Shown one piece after another: positions 44,144 through 52,484 of a stretch of DNA of 64,000 nt. Under the pieces are notes generated by a model. That model did not search any database. It had not been told where the DNA came from and saw only the letters and a list, made by a program, of their open reading frames with translations. The translations under genes and the position numbers were made by a program. Position 1 is the stretch's first letter; each line of letters starts with the position of its first letter. The stretch lies in the NCBI GenBank assembly GCA_016708345.1, contig JADJFX010000035.1, forward strand, positions 62,001 through 126,000. Reading direction: 5' to 3'. Source of the DNA: Candidatus Rhodoferax bjergmarkensis (lineage in GTDB: Bacteria; Pseudomonadota; Gammaproteobacteria; Burkholderiales; Burkholderiaceae_C).

Positions 44144-45443
44144 CAAGGGGTGTATGCACTGGATGTAACTGACCCATCCAACTTCACAGCTTCCAATGTG
44201 ATGTGGGAGTTCACCCATGCTGACGATCAAGATTTGGGAAATGTGGTTGGTAAACCGCACATTTTGAAAATGCGCACCAACGCTTACAACGCAACAACCC
44301 CTACCTACAAGTGGTTTGCTGTTGTGGGAAGCGGCGTGAATAACTATGTAAGTGACAGTGCTGGCCTGTTCAGCAGCACCGGCAAGCCTGCATTGTTTTT
44401 ACTTGATCTGAGCAAGGCTGCAGGCGCTGCATGGTCAGAGGGCAGCAATTACTACAAAATTTCCTTACCCATCGATAGCACGCTAAGCGCAAGCAAACCG
44501 ACTGGGTTGATCAATTTTGCGGCCGAATTGGGAACTGCCGGAGAAGTCGCACTGATTTATGCGGGTGACCTGCACGGCAACCTCTGGAAGCTTGATTTCT
44601 CAATTTCTGCAGGTACCACAGAGTGGAACCTCAACAAACTCTCATCATTCAACAAAGGAACGACTGGCAGTCCTGATCCTTACCCACTGTTCATTGCCAA
44701 GGATAGTTCCGGCAATATCCAACCCATTACCGCATCGCCTTTGGTCATTCTGGGCGAGTCCCGTGATACACGCTATGTCTCTTTTGGGACCGGAAAATAT
44801 CTTGAAATTGGTGACAAAACCTCCACGGCTACTCAAACAGAATATGTGGTGTTTGACGACGGCAGCAACAGCGGTGACACCCTCGCAAGCAGTGCCACCC
44901 GTGCTAGCGCAGTCAGTGGGCGTGGTCGACTCAAGCAGGCTTCAGCCAACTCGTCAACTGGCGTTGTATCCACACCCGAATTCACACCCGGGCGTGCGGA
45001 AACCGATGTCAACACCGAAACCATTCGCTCAGGCTGTTACGCCGACATGCCAAATTCGGGTGAGCGTCTAATCAGCGATGCGGCCCCCATTCCATTAAGC
45101 TCAAACATTGTCTTTAACAGCTTAATCCCGGGGCATCTAGCAGCAGCAGTTGTTCCGCCGGAAATGACGGTGGCTACACCTACAATTTGAATGTTGCGTG
45201 CAATGGCTCATTTAAAGGATCAAGTGTGGGACTTTTGGGTGAGATCATGTTGGTAGAAAGGCCTGACCTGACAACAAAAACACACTCTGACAACACGGGT
45301 AAACGTTTTGGAATAGTTGCGAGGGATGTTATTCAATTAGGTTCTCAAGGCTGGAAGAAGATTGGTACTAACTACACACATGTCGCCAATGGACGATTGA
45401 GCTGGAGGCAAATCAACAACTACCAGGATTTAAAGAATTGACT

Positions 45444-45895
45444 ATGAACAAGCATTACAACCAAGGCTTTACTTTGATCGAGATGATGATTGTGGTCGCA
45501 ATCATCGGAATACTCGCCAGCATTGCCTATCCGGCACACCAGCTCAATCCTCAAAGGTAGACGAGCGGAGGCGCGCACGGCCTTGGCAGAACTCATGCAG
45601 CAGCAGGAGCGATTCATGACGCAAACCAATTCATATTGCGCATTTAGCAATGCCGCAGGAACCGTTACGGCAGTCTCTGGCTGTACCACGGTTCCATTTA
45701 AAACATTTTCGGGCGACGGCTCTGCAAATACTGCGTATTTTTTTTAAGCGCGGCAACCTGTGCGTCCACCACTATCAACGAATGTGTTGAGCTATCTGCT
45801 GAGCCAAAAACAGTGATCCCGAAGCCGGTACGCTGCGCATGCAAAGTACCGGAACAAAATCTTGCACATGTACAAATTCAACCGTTTGCTGGTAA
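45444..45895 (+). pseudogene. pilE: PilE-like type IV pilin, with three frameshifts
   Basis: Starts MNKHYNQGFTLIEMMIVVAIIGILASIAYPA with a perfect prepilin site, then stops at codon 39. Frame 1 resumes TSSILKGRRAEARTALAELMQQQERFMTQ and is open to a T8 run at 45729-45736. A further frame gives LSAATCASTTINECVELSAEPKTV, and another EAGTLRMQSTGTKSCTCTNSTVCW. The restored stop TAA at 45893-45895 overlaps the ATG of the next gene (TAATG), evidence that this was the ancestral end. It is a pilin subunit gene with probable indels near 45535, 45736 and 45812. Confidence 0.75.
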
Positions 45896-46482
45896 TGAAA
45901 AATAACATCATCAGGATAAAAGGTTTTACGCTGATTGAGTTAATGGTCACGATGGCGTTGCTTGCCATTTTGATGGCGGTTGCGGTGCCCAGCATGACTA
46001 CATTTCAACGCAATGCACAATTAACATCTTTTTCAAACACTATGTTGGCTTCCATCAACGCTGCCAGAGGTGAGGCTATGAAGCGTGGCCGCTCCGCAAG
46101 AATGGTGCCTACAGGCGGCGGTACAGATTGGAACAATGGATGGGTTATCTTTGTAGATGTAGCCAGAACGGGTGACTACACCTCACCCGGCAACATTACC
46201 ATTGCGTCGCGTGAAGCAAAGCCTAGCTATTTGACCATTACGGGATTTGGAACGCCCGCAGAAACCCCCCCCTATATTCTGTTTGATGCATCAGGTTATT
46301 CAAAAACAAATTCTGGAGGCTTTGGTGCCAGCAGTTTTGAAATCAAACGAAATGATGTCACTGGTACAGAACAGTTGAGCCAAACTAGGCGTGTGAAAAT
46401 TGCATCGACTGGCCGTGTGAGGGTTTGTACACCCGTATCCACCACAGATGCTCTATGCAGCGTTGCAGCTTCATCTTTGTGA
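45895..46482 (+). CDS. FimT/FimU-like minor pilin
   Basis: 195 residues from the ATG at 45895, which overlaps the restored pilE stop. The longer frame from 45862 lies inside pilE. Prepilin site KGFTLIELMVTMALLAILMAVAVPSM, then FQRNAQLTSFSNTMLASINAARGEAMKRG, typical of FimT/GspH pseudopilins, whose members can bind DNA during competence. A C8 run (46265-46272) encodes part of ETPPYILFD and is in frame. Intact, unlike its neighbours. It ends the cluster before ribD. Confidence 0.85.
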   Translation: MKNNIIRIKGFTLIELMVTMALLAILMAVAVPSMTTFQRNAQLTSFSNTMLASINAARGEAMKRGRSARMVPTGGGTDWNNGWVIFVDVARTGDYTSPGNITIASREAKPSYLTITGFGTPAETPPYILFDASGYSKTNSGGFGASSFEIKRNDVTGTEQLSQTRRVKIASTGRVRVCTPVSTTDALCSVAASSL

Positions 46483-46524
46483 CCACCAAGACATCACCTA
46501 TCTGCAGTTAAACCAAACTCATTC

Positions 46525-47637
46525 GTGAACACGGCCATCTTGCAAAATGCCCAAGCGTTGGCGAAGCAAGCACTTTATCTATCCAGCCCAAACCCTCGTG
46601 TTGGCTGTGTCTTGATCTCAGTCAATCACACGATTGTGGCCCAAGGCCACACCCAGCGCACCGGCGGCCCGCACGCTGAAATCATGGCGCTGCGTGACGC
46701 CGCCGAAAAAGGCCACTCTGTTGTAGGAGCTACCGCCTACGTCACGCTGGAGCCCTGTTCGCACCAGGGGCGCACCGGGCCGTGCTGTGATGCTTTGATT
46801 GCCGCAGGCATCAAAAAGGTGGTGGCTTCCATTGGTGACCCCAACCCCAAGGTAGCGGGTCAGGGTTTTGAGCGGCTGCGCGCTGCTGGGGTAGAGGTGG
46901 AAGTTGGGCCCGGCGCTTTCGAATCGCGTGAACTCAACATTGGCTTTTTCAGCCGCATGGTTCGCAAAACGCCTTGGGTGCGCATGAAAATTGCTGCTTC
47001 GCTGGACGGCAAAACGGCTTTGAACAATGGTGCCAGCCAGTGGATCACGTCCGAAGCGGCCCGCGCGGATGGCCATGCCTGGCGGGCCAGGGCCTGCGCC
47101 GTGCTCACGGGCATTGGCACGGTGCTGGCAGACAGGCCCCGGCTGGATGTCCGGCTGGTGCAGACGCCACGCCAGCCGCATCTGGTGATTGTCGACAGCC
47201 GCCTTCAGACGCCGCTGGATGCTCCGTTTTTTATAGCTGGTCGCGCAATATACATCTACGCTGCAGCTCAAAATGATGCCAAAAAAGCGGAGCTTGAGGC
47301 ACGTGGTGCTACCGTGATTCTGATGCCCGGTGAAAAAGAGGGAACCCAAGACAAGGTGGACCTGCGCGCCATGCTGCACGACCTTGCCGCGCGTGAAATC
47401 AATGAATTACATGTGGAAGCTGGCCATCAACTCAATGGCGCGTTAATTCGCGAGGGCCTAGTGGACGAGTTGGTGATCTATCTGGCCCCCAAGCTGCTCG
47501 GTCAGGGGCGCGACATGGCAAGCTTCGGGCCCTTGTCCGCGCTGTCTGAAGCGGTGCCGCTGGAATTCAAATCAACTGAGATGCTGGGGCCGGACCTTCG
47601 CGTCGTGGCGCGGATTGCCGGGCGCGATCAGTTCTGA
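46525..47637 (+). CDS. ribD: Bifunctional riboflavin biosynthesis deaminase/reductase RibD
   Basis: Deaminates and then reduces the pyrimidine intermediate of riboflavin synthesis. It has 370 residues from a GTG start. The N-terminal zinc deaminase has His50-Ala-Glu52 and Cys78/Cys87 in EPCSHQGRTGPC. The C-terminal reductase domain begins about residue 147 with VRMKIAASLDGKTALNNGASQWITS. Residues FIAGRAIYIYAAAQND are encoded by a palindromic-element copy in the reductase domain. It lies 42 bases after the pilin cluster. Confidence 0.95.
   Translation: MNTAILQNAQALAKQALYLSSPNPRVGCVLISVNHTIVAQGHTQRTGGPHAEIMALRDAAEKGHSVVGATAYVTLEPCSHQGRTGPCCDALIAAGIKKVVASIGDPNPKVAGQGFERLRAAGVEVEVGPGAFESRELNIGFFSRMVRKTPWVRMKIAASLDGKTALNNGASQWITSEAARADGHAWRARACAVLTGIGTVLADRPRLDVRLVQTPRQPHLVIVDSRLQTPLDAPFFIAGRAIYIYAAAQNDAKKAELEARGATVILMPGEKEGTQDKVDLRAMLHDLAAREINELHVEAGHQLNGALIREGLVDELVIYLAPKLLGQGRDMASFGPLSALSEAVPLEFKSTEMLGPDLRVVARIAGRDQF
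47225..47275 (-). repeat. Dispersed palindromic element, copy 10 (inside ribD)
   Basis: The plus strand shows TTTTTTATAGCTGGTCGCGCAATATACATCTACGCTGCAGCTC. It is read as FIAGRAIYIYAAAQ, the orientation-B frame, between two conserved reductase blocks. Confidence 0.65.
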
Positions 47638-47670
47638 GGTAAAGATCCGACCGAGACACGCCATTCAAGC

Positions 47671-48630
47671 CTAATCACGTTCCAGCAACCGGGCTCGCGC
47701 CTGAGCATACTCGCGCTTGAGCTGGGCCACGTAGTCGGCGGTGCTTTGAATTTGGCTGACAGCGCCAATGCCTTGGCCGCAGCCCCAGATGTCTTTCCAT
47801 GCTTTTGACTTGTCACCGCCAAAATTCATCTTGCTGGGGTCGCTCACCGGCAAGTTGTCGGGGTCCATACCGGCATTGCGGATGCTGGGGGCCAGGTAGT
47901 TGCCGTGAACTCCGGTGAAGAGGTTGCTGTAAACAATGTCGTCCGAGTTGCTGTCCACAATGGCTTGTTTGTAGGGCTCGGCGGCGCGGGCTTCATGGGT
48001 GGCAATGAAGGCTGAGCCGATGTAGGCAAAGTCCGCTCCCATGGCTTGGGCTGCCAGCACGGCGTCCCCGGTCGAGATCGAACCGCTGAGCGCCAAGGGG
48101 CCATCAAACCACTGGCGGATTTCCTGCACCAAGGCAAACGGGCTCTTGGTGCCCGCATGACCACCCGCCCCCGCCGCCACCGCAATCAGGCCATCTGCGC
48201 CCTTTTCGATCGCCTTGCGGGCGTGCTTGTTGTTGATGACGTCGTGCAGCACCACGCCGCCATACGAGTGGGCGGCGGCGTTGATGTCTTCGCGCGCGCC
48301 CAGCGAGGTGATGATGATGGGCACCTTGTACTTGACGCACAGCGCCATGTCGTGCTCCAGCCGGTCGTTGCTCTTGTGCACGATCTGGTTGATGGCAAAG
48401 GGCGCGGCCGGTTGGTCAGGATGTGCTGTGTTGTGAGCGGCCAGCGCCTGGGTGATTTCGATCAGCCACTCTTCCAGTTGCTCGGCGGGCCTGGCGTTGA
48501 GCGCGGGCATGGCCCCCACCACACCGGCCACACACTGCGCGATCACCAGCTTGGGGTTGCTGATGATGAACAGCGGCGAGCCGATGACCGGGAAAGGCAG
48601 ACGATCCAGTGGCGCTGGAAGCTTGGACAT
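47671..48630 (-). CDS. Nitronate monooxygenase
   Basis: FMN enzyme of the 2-nitropropane dioxygenase family, oxidising nitronates. It has 319 residues from the ATG at 48628-48630, preceded by AGGAAACGCC. A TIM barrel with PLFIISNPKLVIAQCVAGVVGAMPALN, VAAGAGGHAGTKSPFALV (flavin phosphate site, with His after GG) and GADFAYIGSAFIATHEA. It follows the acyl-CoA dehydrogenase on the same strand; members of this family often sit beside acyl-CoA metabolism genes in Comamonadaceae, but the physiological substrate is unknown. Confidence 0.88.
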   Translation of the reverse strand: MSKLPAPLDRLPFPVIGSPLFIISNPKLVIAQCVAGVVGAMPALNARPAEQLEEWLIEITQALAAHNTAHPDQPAAPFAINQIVHKSNDRLEHDMALCVKYKVPIIITSLGAREDINAAAHSYGGVVLHDVINNKHARKAIEKGADGLIAVAAGAGGHAGTKSPFALVQEIRQWFDGPLALSGSISTGDAVLAAQAMGADFAYIGSAFIATHEARAAEPYKQAIVDSNSDDIVYSNLFTGVHGNYLAPSIRNAGMDPDNLPVSDPSKMNFGGDKSKAWKDIWGCGQGIGAVSQIQSTADYVAQLKREYAQARARLLERD

Positions 48631-48675
48631 GGCGTTTCCTGTCAAGAAAATTTATAAGAAATATGCCTGTACCGC

Positions 48676-48716
48676 ACATAGATCGTGCGCAACCAGCTAC
48701 CAATTTAATAGCAATC
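48676..48716 (+). repeat. Dispersed palindromic element, copy 11 (between two genes)
   Basis: GTGCGCAACCAGCTACCAATTTAATAGC is the right-hand core of the element; the left part is eroded. It lies in the 107-base gap between the acyl-CoA dehydrogenase and the nitronate monooxygenase genes. Confidence 0.6.
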
Positions 48717-48737
48717 GATCAACCTTCAACCGTTCGA

Positions 48738-50528
48738 TCAGAAAGCGTCCAGCGCCAAGGCGGTGACGCACTCGGCCCCTTCCACGATGCTGTTGCGCAG
48801 TCCGGGCACGCGGCTGAGCAGGTGGTCGGCGTAAAAACGGGCGGTGATGATCTTGGCCTGCATGAAGGCGGCCTCGTCGCCAGCGGCCAATTGCTCTTGG
48901 GCCACCAGCATGGCACGGCCCATTTGCCAGCCCGCCATCAGGTTACCGGCCAGCATGAGGTAAGGCACGCTGCCGGAAAACACGGCGTTGGGGCTGGCTT
49001 TGGTGTTGCCAGCCACAAAGTTCACCACGTCGATGAACGCCTCGCGAGCGGCTTTGAGGCGCTTGGCCATGGCGGCAGCATGTTCGGTACCGCTCTTGAG
49101 CAACTCGGCTTCGGTAGCCTCAATCTGGACCGCAAGCGCCTTGGCGGTTTGGCCGCCGTCGCGTGAAGTTTTGCGCCCCACCAAGTCATTGGCCTGGATG
49201 GCGGTGGTGCCTTCGTAGATGGTCAAAATCTTGGCATCACGGTAGTACTGGGCCACGCCGGTTTCTTCAATAAAACCCATGCCGCCGTGCACCTGCACCG
49301 CCATGGAGGTTACTTCCAGACTCATCTCGGTGCTGAAACCCTTGACGAGCGGCACCATGAATTCGTAAAAGGCCTGGTTTTGCTTGCGCACATCGGCATC
49401 CGGGTGGTGATGCGCTGCGTCGTAGGCGCTGGCGGCGACGCTGGCCAAGGCGCGGCAGCCCTCGGTCGAGGCGCGCATGGTCATGAGCATGCGGCGCACA
49501 TCGGGGTGGTGAATGATGGGCGCGCTGGCCTGGATGGAGCCATCGACCGGGCGGCTTTGCACGCGGTCTTTGGCGTACTGCACTGCGGTCTGGTACGCAC
49601 GGTCGGCAATGGCGATGCCCTGCACACCCACGCCGTAGCGGGCGGCGTTCATCATGATGAACATGTACTCCAGGCCGCGATTCTCTTGGCCGACGATATA
49701 ACCGACGGCGCCGCCATGGTCGCCAAACTGCAGCACGGCAGTGGGGCTGGCCTTGATGCCCAGCTTGTGCTCGATGCTGACGCAATGCACGTCGTTGCGC
49801 GCGCCCAGCGAGCCATCTTTGTTGACCATGAATTTGGGCACCACAAACAGGCTAATGCCTTTGACGCCTTCCGGTGCGCCCGAAACACGTGCCAGCACCA
49901 GATGGACGATGTTTTCGGCCATGTCGTGCTCACCCCAGGTGATGAAAATCTTGGTGCCAAACAGTTTGTAGGTGCCATCGGGCTGCGGCTCGGCGCGCGA
50001 ACGCACCATGGCCAGATCGGACCCGGCCTGCGGCTCGGTCAGGTTCATGGTGCCGGTCCATTTGCCGCTCACCAGATTGGACAGGTAAGTCGCCTTGAGA
50101 TCGTCCGAACCGGCCGTCAGCAGGGCCTCGATCGCGCCGTCGCTCAAAAGCGGACACAGGGCAAAGCTGAGGTTGGCGGCGTTTTGCATTTCACAGCAAG
50201 CCGCACCAATGGTTTTGGGCAAACCCTGGCCACCAAAATCAACCGGGTGCTGCAGACCTTGCCAACCGCCCTCGGCGAATTGTTTGAACGCATCCTTGAA
50301 GCCGGGCGTGGCAGTGACCACGCCGTCTTTCCAGCTGGACGGGTTTTTGTCGCCTTCCCAATTCAAGGGGGCGAGCACGCCTTCATTGAACTTGGCGGAC
50401 TCTTCCAGCACGGCCTGCGCAGTATCAAAACCGGCATCTTCAAAGCCCGGAATTTGGGAAATCTGTTCGATATTGGCCAAGTGCTGAATGTTGAACAAAA
50501 GGTCTTTGACGGGTGCGACGTAGCTCAT
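48738..50528 (-). CDS. Acyl-CoA dehydrogenase (long C-terminal-domain type)
   Basis: FAD enzyme for the first beta-oxidation step. It has 596 residues, the larger subgroup with an extra C-terminal helical domain and an N-terminal helix (MSYVAPVKDLLFNIQHL). Blocks: MNLTEPQAGSDLAMVRSRA, KIFITWGEHDM, GVQGIAIADRAYQTAVQYAKDR and the FAD-binding YYRDAKILTIYEGTTAIQANDLVGRK. Chain-length preference cannot be read from sequence. etfBA lies upstream on the same strand, separated by a terminator, supplying the electron acceptor. Confidence 0.92.
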   Translation of the reverse strand: MSYVAPVKDLLFNIQHLANIEQISQIPGFEDAGFDTAQAVLEESAKFNEGVLAPLNWEGDKNPSSWKDGVVTATPGFKDAFKQFAEGGWQGLQHPVDFGGQGLPKTIGAACCEMQNAANLSFALCPLLSDGAIEALLTAGSDDLKATYLSNLVSGKWTGTMNLTEPQAGSDLAMVRSRAEPQPDGTYKLFGTKIFITWGEHDMAENIVHLVLARVSGAPEGVKGISLFVVPKFMVNKDGSLGARNDVHCVSIEHKLGIKASPTAVLQFGDHGGAVGYIVGQENRGLEYMFIMMNAARYGVGVQGIAIADRAYQTAVQYAKDRVQSRPVDGSIQASAPIIHHPDVRRMLMTMRASTEGCRALASVAASAYDAAHHHPDADVRKQNQAFYEFMVPLVKGFSTEMSLEVTSMAVQVHGGMGFIEETGVAQYYRDAKILTIYEGTTAIQANDLVGRKTSRDGGQTAKALAVQIEATEAELLKSGTEHAAAMAKRLKAAREAFIDVVNFVAGNTKASPNAVFSGSVPYLMLAGNLMAGWQMGRAMLVAQEQLAAGDEAAFMQAKIITARFYADHLLSRVPGLRNSIVEGAECVTALALDAF

Positions 50529-50581
50529 GGGAATCTCCGGATCAATGCTTGAAAAAACGAAATATCAAAATCGACAACACG

Positions 50582-50613
50582 AAAAAAAAGGGGCACCGCA
50601 CGCGATGCCCCTT
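50582..50613 (-). terminator. Intrinsic terminator after etfA
   Basis: On the reverse strand AAAGGGGCA and TGCCCCTTT form a 9-bp stem around CGCGTGCGG, followed by eight T. It separates etfBA from the acyl-CoA dehydrogenase gene. Confidence 0.92.
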
Positions 50614-50625
50614 TCACGGTTGCCT

Positions 50626-51558
50626 TTACAGGGCGGCAATCAATTCGGGCACGGCCACGAAAAGATCAGCCTCCAGGCCATAGTCAGCCACGCTGAAAAT
50701 GGGTGCCTCGGGGTCTTTGTTGATGGCCACGATCACCTTGCTGTCCTTCATGCCGGCCAGATGCTGAATGGCACCGCTGATACCGCAAGCCACATACAAC
50801 TGGGGCGCGACGATTTTGCCGGTTTGGCCCACTTGCAGGTCGTTGGCCGCGTAACCGGCATCGACGGCCGCACGGCTGGCACCAATGGCAGCACCGAGCT
50901 TGTCGGCCAGCGGAGTCATGATTTCGTTGAATTTTTCGCTCGAACCCAGCGCGCGGCCACCGGAGACGATGATCTTGGCTGCGGTGAGCTCTGGGCGGTC
51001 GTTCTTGGCAATCTCGGAGCCCATGAAGCTCACGCCTGCGTTAGCGCCTGCAGCAGTCAAAACCTCAACCGGGGCGCTGCCACCGGAGGCAGCCGCAGGA
51101 TCAAAACCCGTGGAGCGAACGGTCATGACTTTGACGGCGTCCAGACTTTGCACGGTGGCAATGGCGTTGCCAGCGTAAATGGGGCGCTCGAAAGTGTCGC
51201 TGCTGAGCACCTTGGTGATGTCGGACACCTGGCCTACATCCAGCTTGGCCGCCACGCGCGGTGCCACATTTTTGCCCGACGCTGTAGCGGGGAACAGAAT
51301 GTGGCTGTAAGTACCGGCCACAGCCAGAACCTGTGCAGCCACGTTTTCAGCCAAGCCGTGGGCAAACGCATCGGCGTCAGCGTGCAAAACCTTGGTGACG
51401 CCTGCAATTTTGGCGGCGGCAGCAGCAGCGGCGGCGGCGTTGCTGCCTGCCACCAGCACATGCACATCACCACCGCACTGGGCGGCAGCGGTCACGGTGT
51501 TGAGGGTGGCACCCTTGATGGATGCGTTGTCGTGTTCTGCGATTACGAGGGAAGTCAT
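50626..51558 (-). CDS. etfA: Electron transfer flavoprotein alpha subunit
   Basis: With EtfB, carries electrons from acyl-CoA dehydrogenases to ETF:quinone oxidoreductase. It has 310 residues. The N-terminal domain opens MTSLVIAEHDNASIKGATLNTV, and the C-terminal FAD-binding block contains IVSGGRALGSSEKF, GASRAAVDAGYAANDLQVGQTGKIVAPQLYVACGISGAIQHLAGM and VAINKDPEAPIFSVADYGLEADLF. It starts directly after the etfB stop, with no spacing. Confidence 0.97.
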   Translation of the reverse strand: MTSLVIAEHDNASIKGATLNTVTAAAQCGGDVHVLVAGSNAAAAAAAAAKIAGVTKVLHADADAFAHGLAENVAAQVLAVAGTYSHILFPATASGKNVAPRVAAKLDVGQVSDITKVLSSDTFERPIYAGNAIATVQSLDAVKVMTVRSTGFDPAAASGGSAPVEVLTAAGANAGVSFMGSEIAKNDRPELTAAKIIVSGGRALGSSEKFNEIMTPLADKLGAAIGASRAAVDAGYAANDLQVGQTGKIVAPQLYVACGISGAIQHLAGMKDSKVIVAINKDPEAPIFSVADYGLEADLFVAVPELIAAL

Positions 51559-52308
51559 TTAGAGCACCTTTGCTTCAGTCTTGAGTTTGGCAACCAGGGT
51601 GGCCACATCCGGCACCTTGATACCCGCGCTGCGTTTGCTGGGCTCACAGACCTTGAGGGTCTTGATATGGGCCTTGACGTTCACACCGAGGTCTTCTGGC
51701 TTGAAGGTATCGAGCTGTTTTTTCTTGGCCTTCATGATGTTGGGCAAGGTGACATAACGTGGCTCGTTCAGACGCAGGTCGGTGGTGATGATGGCTGGCA
51801 AAGTGACCGCCAGGGTCTCCAGACCACCGTCAACTTCGCGGGTGACTTGCGCCTTGCCGCCCTCAACCACCACTTTGCTGGCGAAGGTTGCTTGGGGCAG
51901 GTCGGCCAACGCAGCCAGCATTTGGCCGGTTTGGTTGCAGTCGTCGTCAATGGCTTGCTTGCCCAGAATGACCATGCCGGGCTGTTCTTTGTCGATCAGC
52001 GCCTTGAGCAATTTGGCGACCGCCAAGGGTTGCAGTTCTTCAGTGGTTTCGACCAGGATGCCGCGATCGGCACCAATGGCCATGGCCGTGCGCAGGGTTT
52101 CCTGGCATTGGGCCACGCCGCAGGACACTGCGATCACTTCGGTCACAACACCTTTTTCCTTCAACCGAACCGCCTCTTCGATGGCGATCTCATCAAAAGG
52201 ATTCATGCTCATTTTGACGTTGGCGATATCTACACCGGTGTTGTCCGACTTGACACGGACTTTCACGTTGTAGTCCACCACACGCTTGACTGCGACCAGG
52301 ACTTTCAT
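51559..52308 (-). CDS. etfB: Electron transfer flavoprotein beta subunit
   Basis: AMP-binding partner of EtfA. It has 249 residues, beginning MKVLVAVKRVVDYNVKVRVK and containing MNPFDEIAIEEAVRLKEKG and the recognition-loop area LNEPRYVTLPNIMKAKKK. It is first in the etfBA operon; a palindromic operator-like sequence lies 39-54 bases upstream. Confidence 0.97.
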   Translation of the reverse strand: MKVLVAVKRVVDYNVKVRVKSDNTGVDIANVKMSMNPFDEIAIEEAVRLKEKGVVTEVIAVSCGVAQCQETLRTAMAIGADRGILVETTEELQPLAVAKLLKALIDKEQPGMVILGKQAIDDDCNQTGQMLAALADLPQATFASKVVVEGGKAQVTREVDGGLETLAVTLPAIITTDLRLNEPRYVTLPNIMKAKKKQLDTFKPEDLGVNVKAHIKTLKVCEPSKRSAGIKVPDVATLVAKLKTEAKVL

Positions 52309-52346
52309 TGCTTTGGCTCCAGATAGTTACGAATTCTGCGATTGAG

Positions 52347-52362
52347 TTGACGTGTACGTTAA
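52347..52362. promoter_or_regulatory. Dyad operator upstream of etfB
   Basis: TTGACGT-GT-ACGTTAA: two 7-base arms in inverted orientation with one mismatch, centred about 46 bases before the etfB start. Its TTGACGT half-sites resemble those of LiuR/LiuQ or PsrA-type regulators of branched-chain and fatty-acid breakdown. Assignment is inference. Confidence 0.45.
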
Positions 52363-52484
52363 CCGTAGGATTCTATGCTGTGTCACCCGTTGGCATGATT
52401 ACTTCAACATCGTGACAGTCATAATACATAAAATAGTACGGTCGTGCTTTTCGAAATAATTATACCTTCGTAACAGTTGTACTT

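Larger units (their letters stand above)
40332..45441 (+). pseudogene. pilY1: Type IV pilus tip adhesin PilY1, with four frameshifts
   Basis: PilY1/PilC-type tip protein needed for pilus extension and adhesion. The signal region ends VTVPLLAAISFLAVSQS. Frame changes follow: one extra C in the C4 run at 40515-40518, after which the frame reads AINLSADPLYAAASGDKPVLALALSVEF; one A missing at 41637-41640; one C missing at 42234-42238; one G missing near 45127-45131, after which the C-terminus ends NGRLSWRQINNYQDLKN. Between them are N-terminal repeats and the C-terminal propeller (TPVVFVGANDGMLHGLNAATG, GGQGVYALDVTDPS). Restored length is about 1700 residues. A G12 tract lies at 44132-44143. Confidence 0.85.

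Noticed and set aside
50527..52326. 599-residue open frame on the plus strand opposite etfBA
   Set aside because: It is the antisense shadow of two unmistakable genes, with His/Gln-rich composition and no family resemblance. The same reasoning removes the long frames at 16142-17512, 29310-30716, 49287-50552 and 57167-58678.
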